Of a DNA stretch of 6,449 nucleotides, positions 5,853-6,449 are shown in pieces. The notes below the pieces were generated by a model. The model was not told the DNA's origin, ran no database searches, and saw only the letters and a program-made list of their open reading frames with translations. The DNA comes from Clostridia bacterium. Lineage in GTDB: Bacteria > Bacillota > Clostridia > Oscillospirales > Butyricicoccaceae. Position numbers and translations under genes: made by a program. Location of the stretch: NCBI GenBank assembly GCA_017407765.1, contig JAFQVZ010000180.1:1-6449 (forward strand), written 5' to 3'. Position 1 is the first letter of the stretch; every line of letters begins with the position of its first letter.

Positions 5853-6449
5853 ATGTCTGCTCCACACGATTTTGTTATAGAAAACGGCGTTCTTAAACGT
5901 TATACCGGTTCGGATGAAGAAGTCGTCATCCCGGGCAGTGTGACCATCATCGGCGAGATGGCTTTTGAAGGCTGCGTCAGCCTTGTCAAGGTCCATATCC
6001 CGGACAGCGTGACCGTAATTGATGATTTGGCTTTTTGCGGCTCCAATCTTATCTCGGTTAATATTCCGGGCAGCGTGACCATCATCGGCGAGATGGCTTT
6101 TTCCAGCTGCACCAGCCTTACTTCGGTTCATATTCCGGACAGCGTGGCAACCATCGGCGCAGAGGTTTTTGCCGGCTGCTCCAATCTTACCTCGGTTCAT
6201 ATTCCGGGCAGCATGACCATCATCGGCAACGGTGCTTTTGCCGAGTGCACCAGCCTTACCGAGGTTCATATTCCGGACAGCGTGGCAACCATCGGCGCAG
6301 AGGCTTTTGCCGAGTGCACCAGCCTTACCGAGGTGCATATCCCGGGCACCGTGACCAAGATCGGCGATCGGGCGTTTTGCGGCTGCACCAGTCTTACGTC
6401 GATCCATATCCCCGACGGTGTGACCACCATTGGTGAAATGGCTTTTGAC
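5853..6449 (+). CDS. BspA-type leucine-rich-repeat protein (3'-partial)
   Basis: The start is ATG 5853 with AGGGG (5841-5845) seven bases upstream. The 199 visible codons run open to the window edge. Residues 1-25 form a short cap of the pattern F-x-I-x-NGVL...YTG, usual at the start of these proteins. From I26 the rest is tandem LRR_5 (BspA/TpLRR) repeats of 23 residues with the pattern IPxSVxxIGxxAFxxC: seven complete and the start of an eighth. Such repeats form a curved solenoid for protein binding, and in some bacteria act as adhesins. No signal peptide or membrane segment is visible at the N-terminus, so the protein may be cytoplasmic or leave by another route; a surface-anchoring domain could still lie beyond the window. 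A partner or function cannot be assigned. Confidence 0.9.
   Translation, partial: MSAPHDFVIENGVLKRYTGSDEEVVIPGSVTIIGEMAFEGCVSLVKVHIPDSVTVIDDLAFCGSNLISVNIPGSVTIIGEMAFSSCTSLTSVHIPDSVATIGAEVFAGCSNLTSVHIPGSMTIIGNGAFAECTSLTEVHIPDSVATIGAEAFAECTSLTEVHIPGTVTKIGDRAFCGCTSLTSIHIPDGVTTIGEMAFD
5928..6449 (+). repeat. Tandem 69-base coding repeats of the leucine-rich-repeat gene
   Basis: Units start at 5928, 5997, 6063, 6132, 6201, 6270, 6339 and 6408. All are 69 bases except the second (66 bases, one codon missing around CGSNL) and the last, cut by the window. Units begin alternately IPG and IPD throughout. Long identical stretches are present: 34 bases at 6132 and 6270 (138 apart), and 32 bases covering GCT TTT to GAG GT in units five and six (69 apart). 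They point to recent duplication or gene conversion. Confidence 0.9.

Noticed and set aside
5781..6407. A repetitive 208-codon open frame on the - strand opposite the leucine-rich repeats
   Set aside because: Its repetitive sequence simply mirrors the sense repeats, and the sense frame has a start, a ribosome binding site and a known repeat family.
5928..6449. Regularly spaced repeats that might suggest a CRISPR array
   Set aside because: The units are contiguous with no unique spacers, keep codon register and encode LRR_5 repeats.

Overview
The window carries five genes, all on the + strand, two of them cut by the window edges. It most likely comes from a spore-forming Clostridia bacterium of moderately high G+C, of the Oscillospiraceae/Ruminococcaceae kind. 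The reasons are an intact spoIIE, Gram-positive Shine-Dalgarno sequences before every visible start, short intrinsic terminators, and large ricin-lectin and BspA-type leucine-rich-repeat proteins typical of gut and rumen Firmicutes. The species cannot be told from the sequence.

Layout: (1) 1-1344 is the 3' end of a gene for a protein with two ricin-type beta-trefoil lectin domains and an uncharacterised C-terminal region, closed by a terminator at about 1353-1378. (2) 1467-3692 is spoIIE, the membrane-bound PP2C phosphatase that activates sigma-F in the forespore. It is followed after 42 bases by a 93-codon gene (3735-4016) for a small tail-anchored membrane protein, and the two look like one operon. 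(3) 4110-5747 encodes a membrane-anchored LysM-G5-M23 peptidoglycan endopeptidase with its own near-consensus sigma-A promoter, and ends in a terminator with a TTCG loop at 5753-5781. (4) 5853-6449 is the 5' end of a gene for a BspA-type leucine-rich-repeat protein, still open at the window edge.

The most interesting stretch is the 93-base gap 4017-4109 before the endopeptidase gene. It holds a TTGACA-17-TATGAT promoter and a run of TGTWAH hexamers that includes an exact match to the WalR box. It also holds an 11-pair inverted repeat whose left arm lies in the promoter spacer and whose right arm is the ribosome binding site. Only transcripts reading through from the spoIIE operon would contain both arms, so the endopeptidase could be translated from its own promoter and silenced on sporulation read-through. 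This is an inference from sequence and is untested. No mobile element, CRISPR array, tRNA or rRNA was seen, and I find no clearly new multi-gene system. The gene families are ordinary; the novelty, if any, is regulatory.
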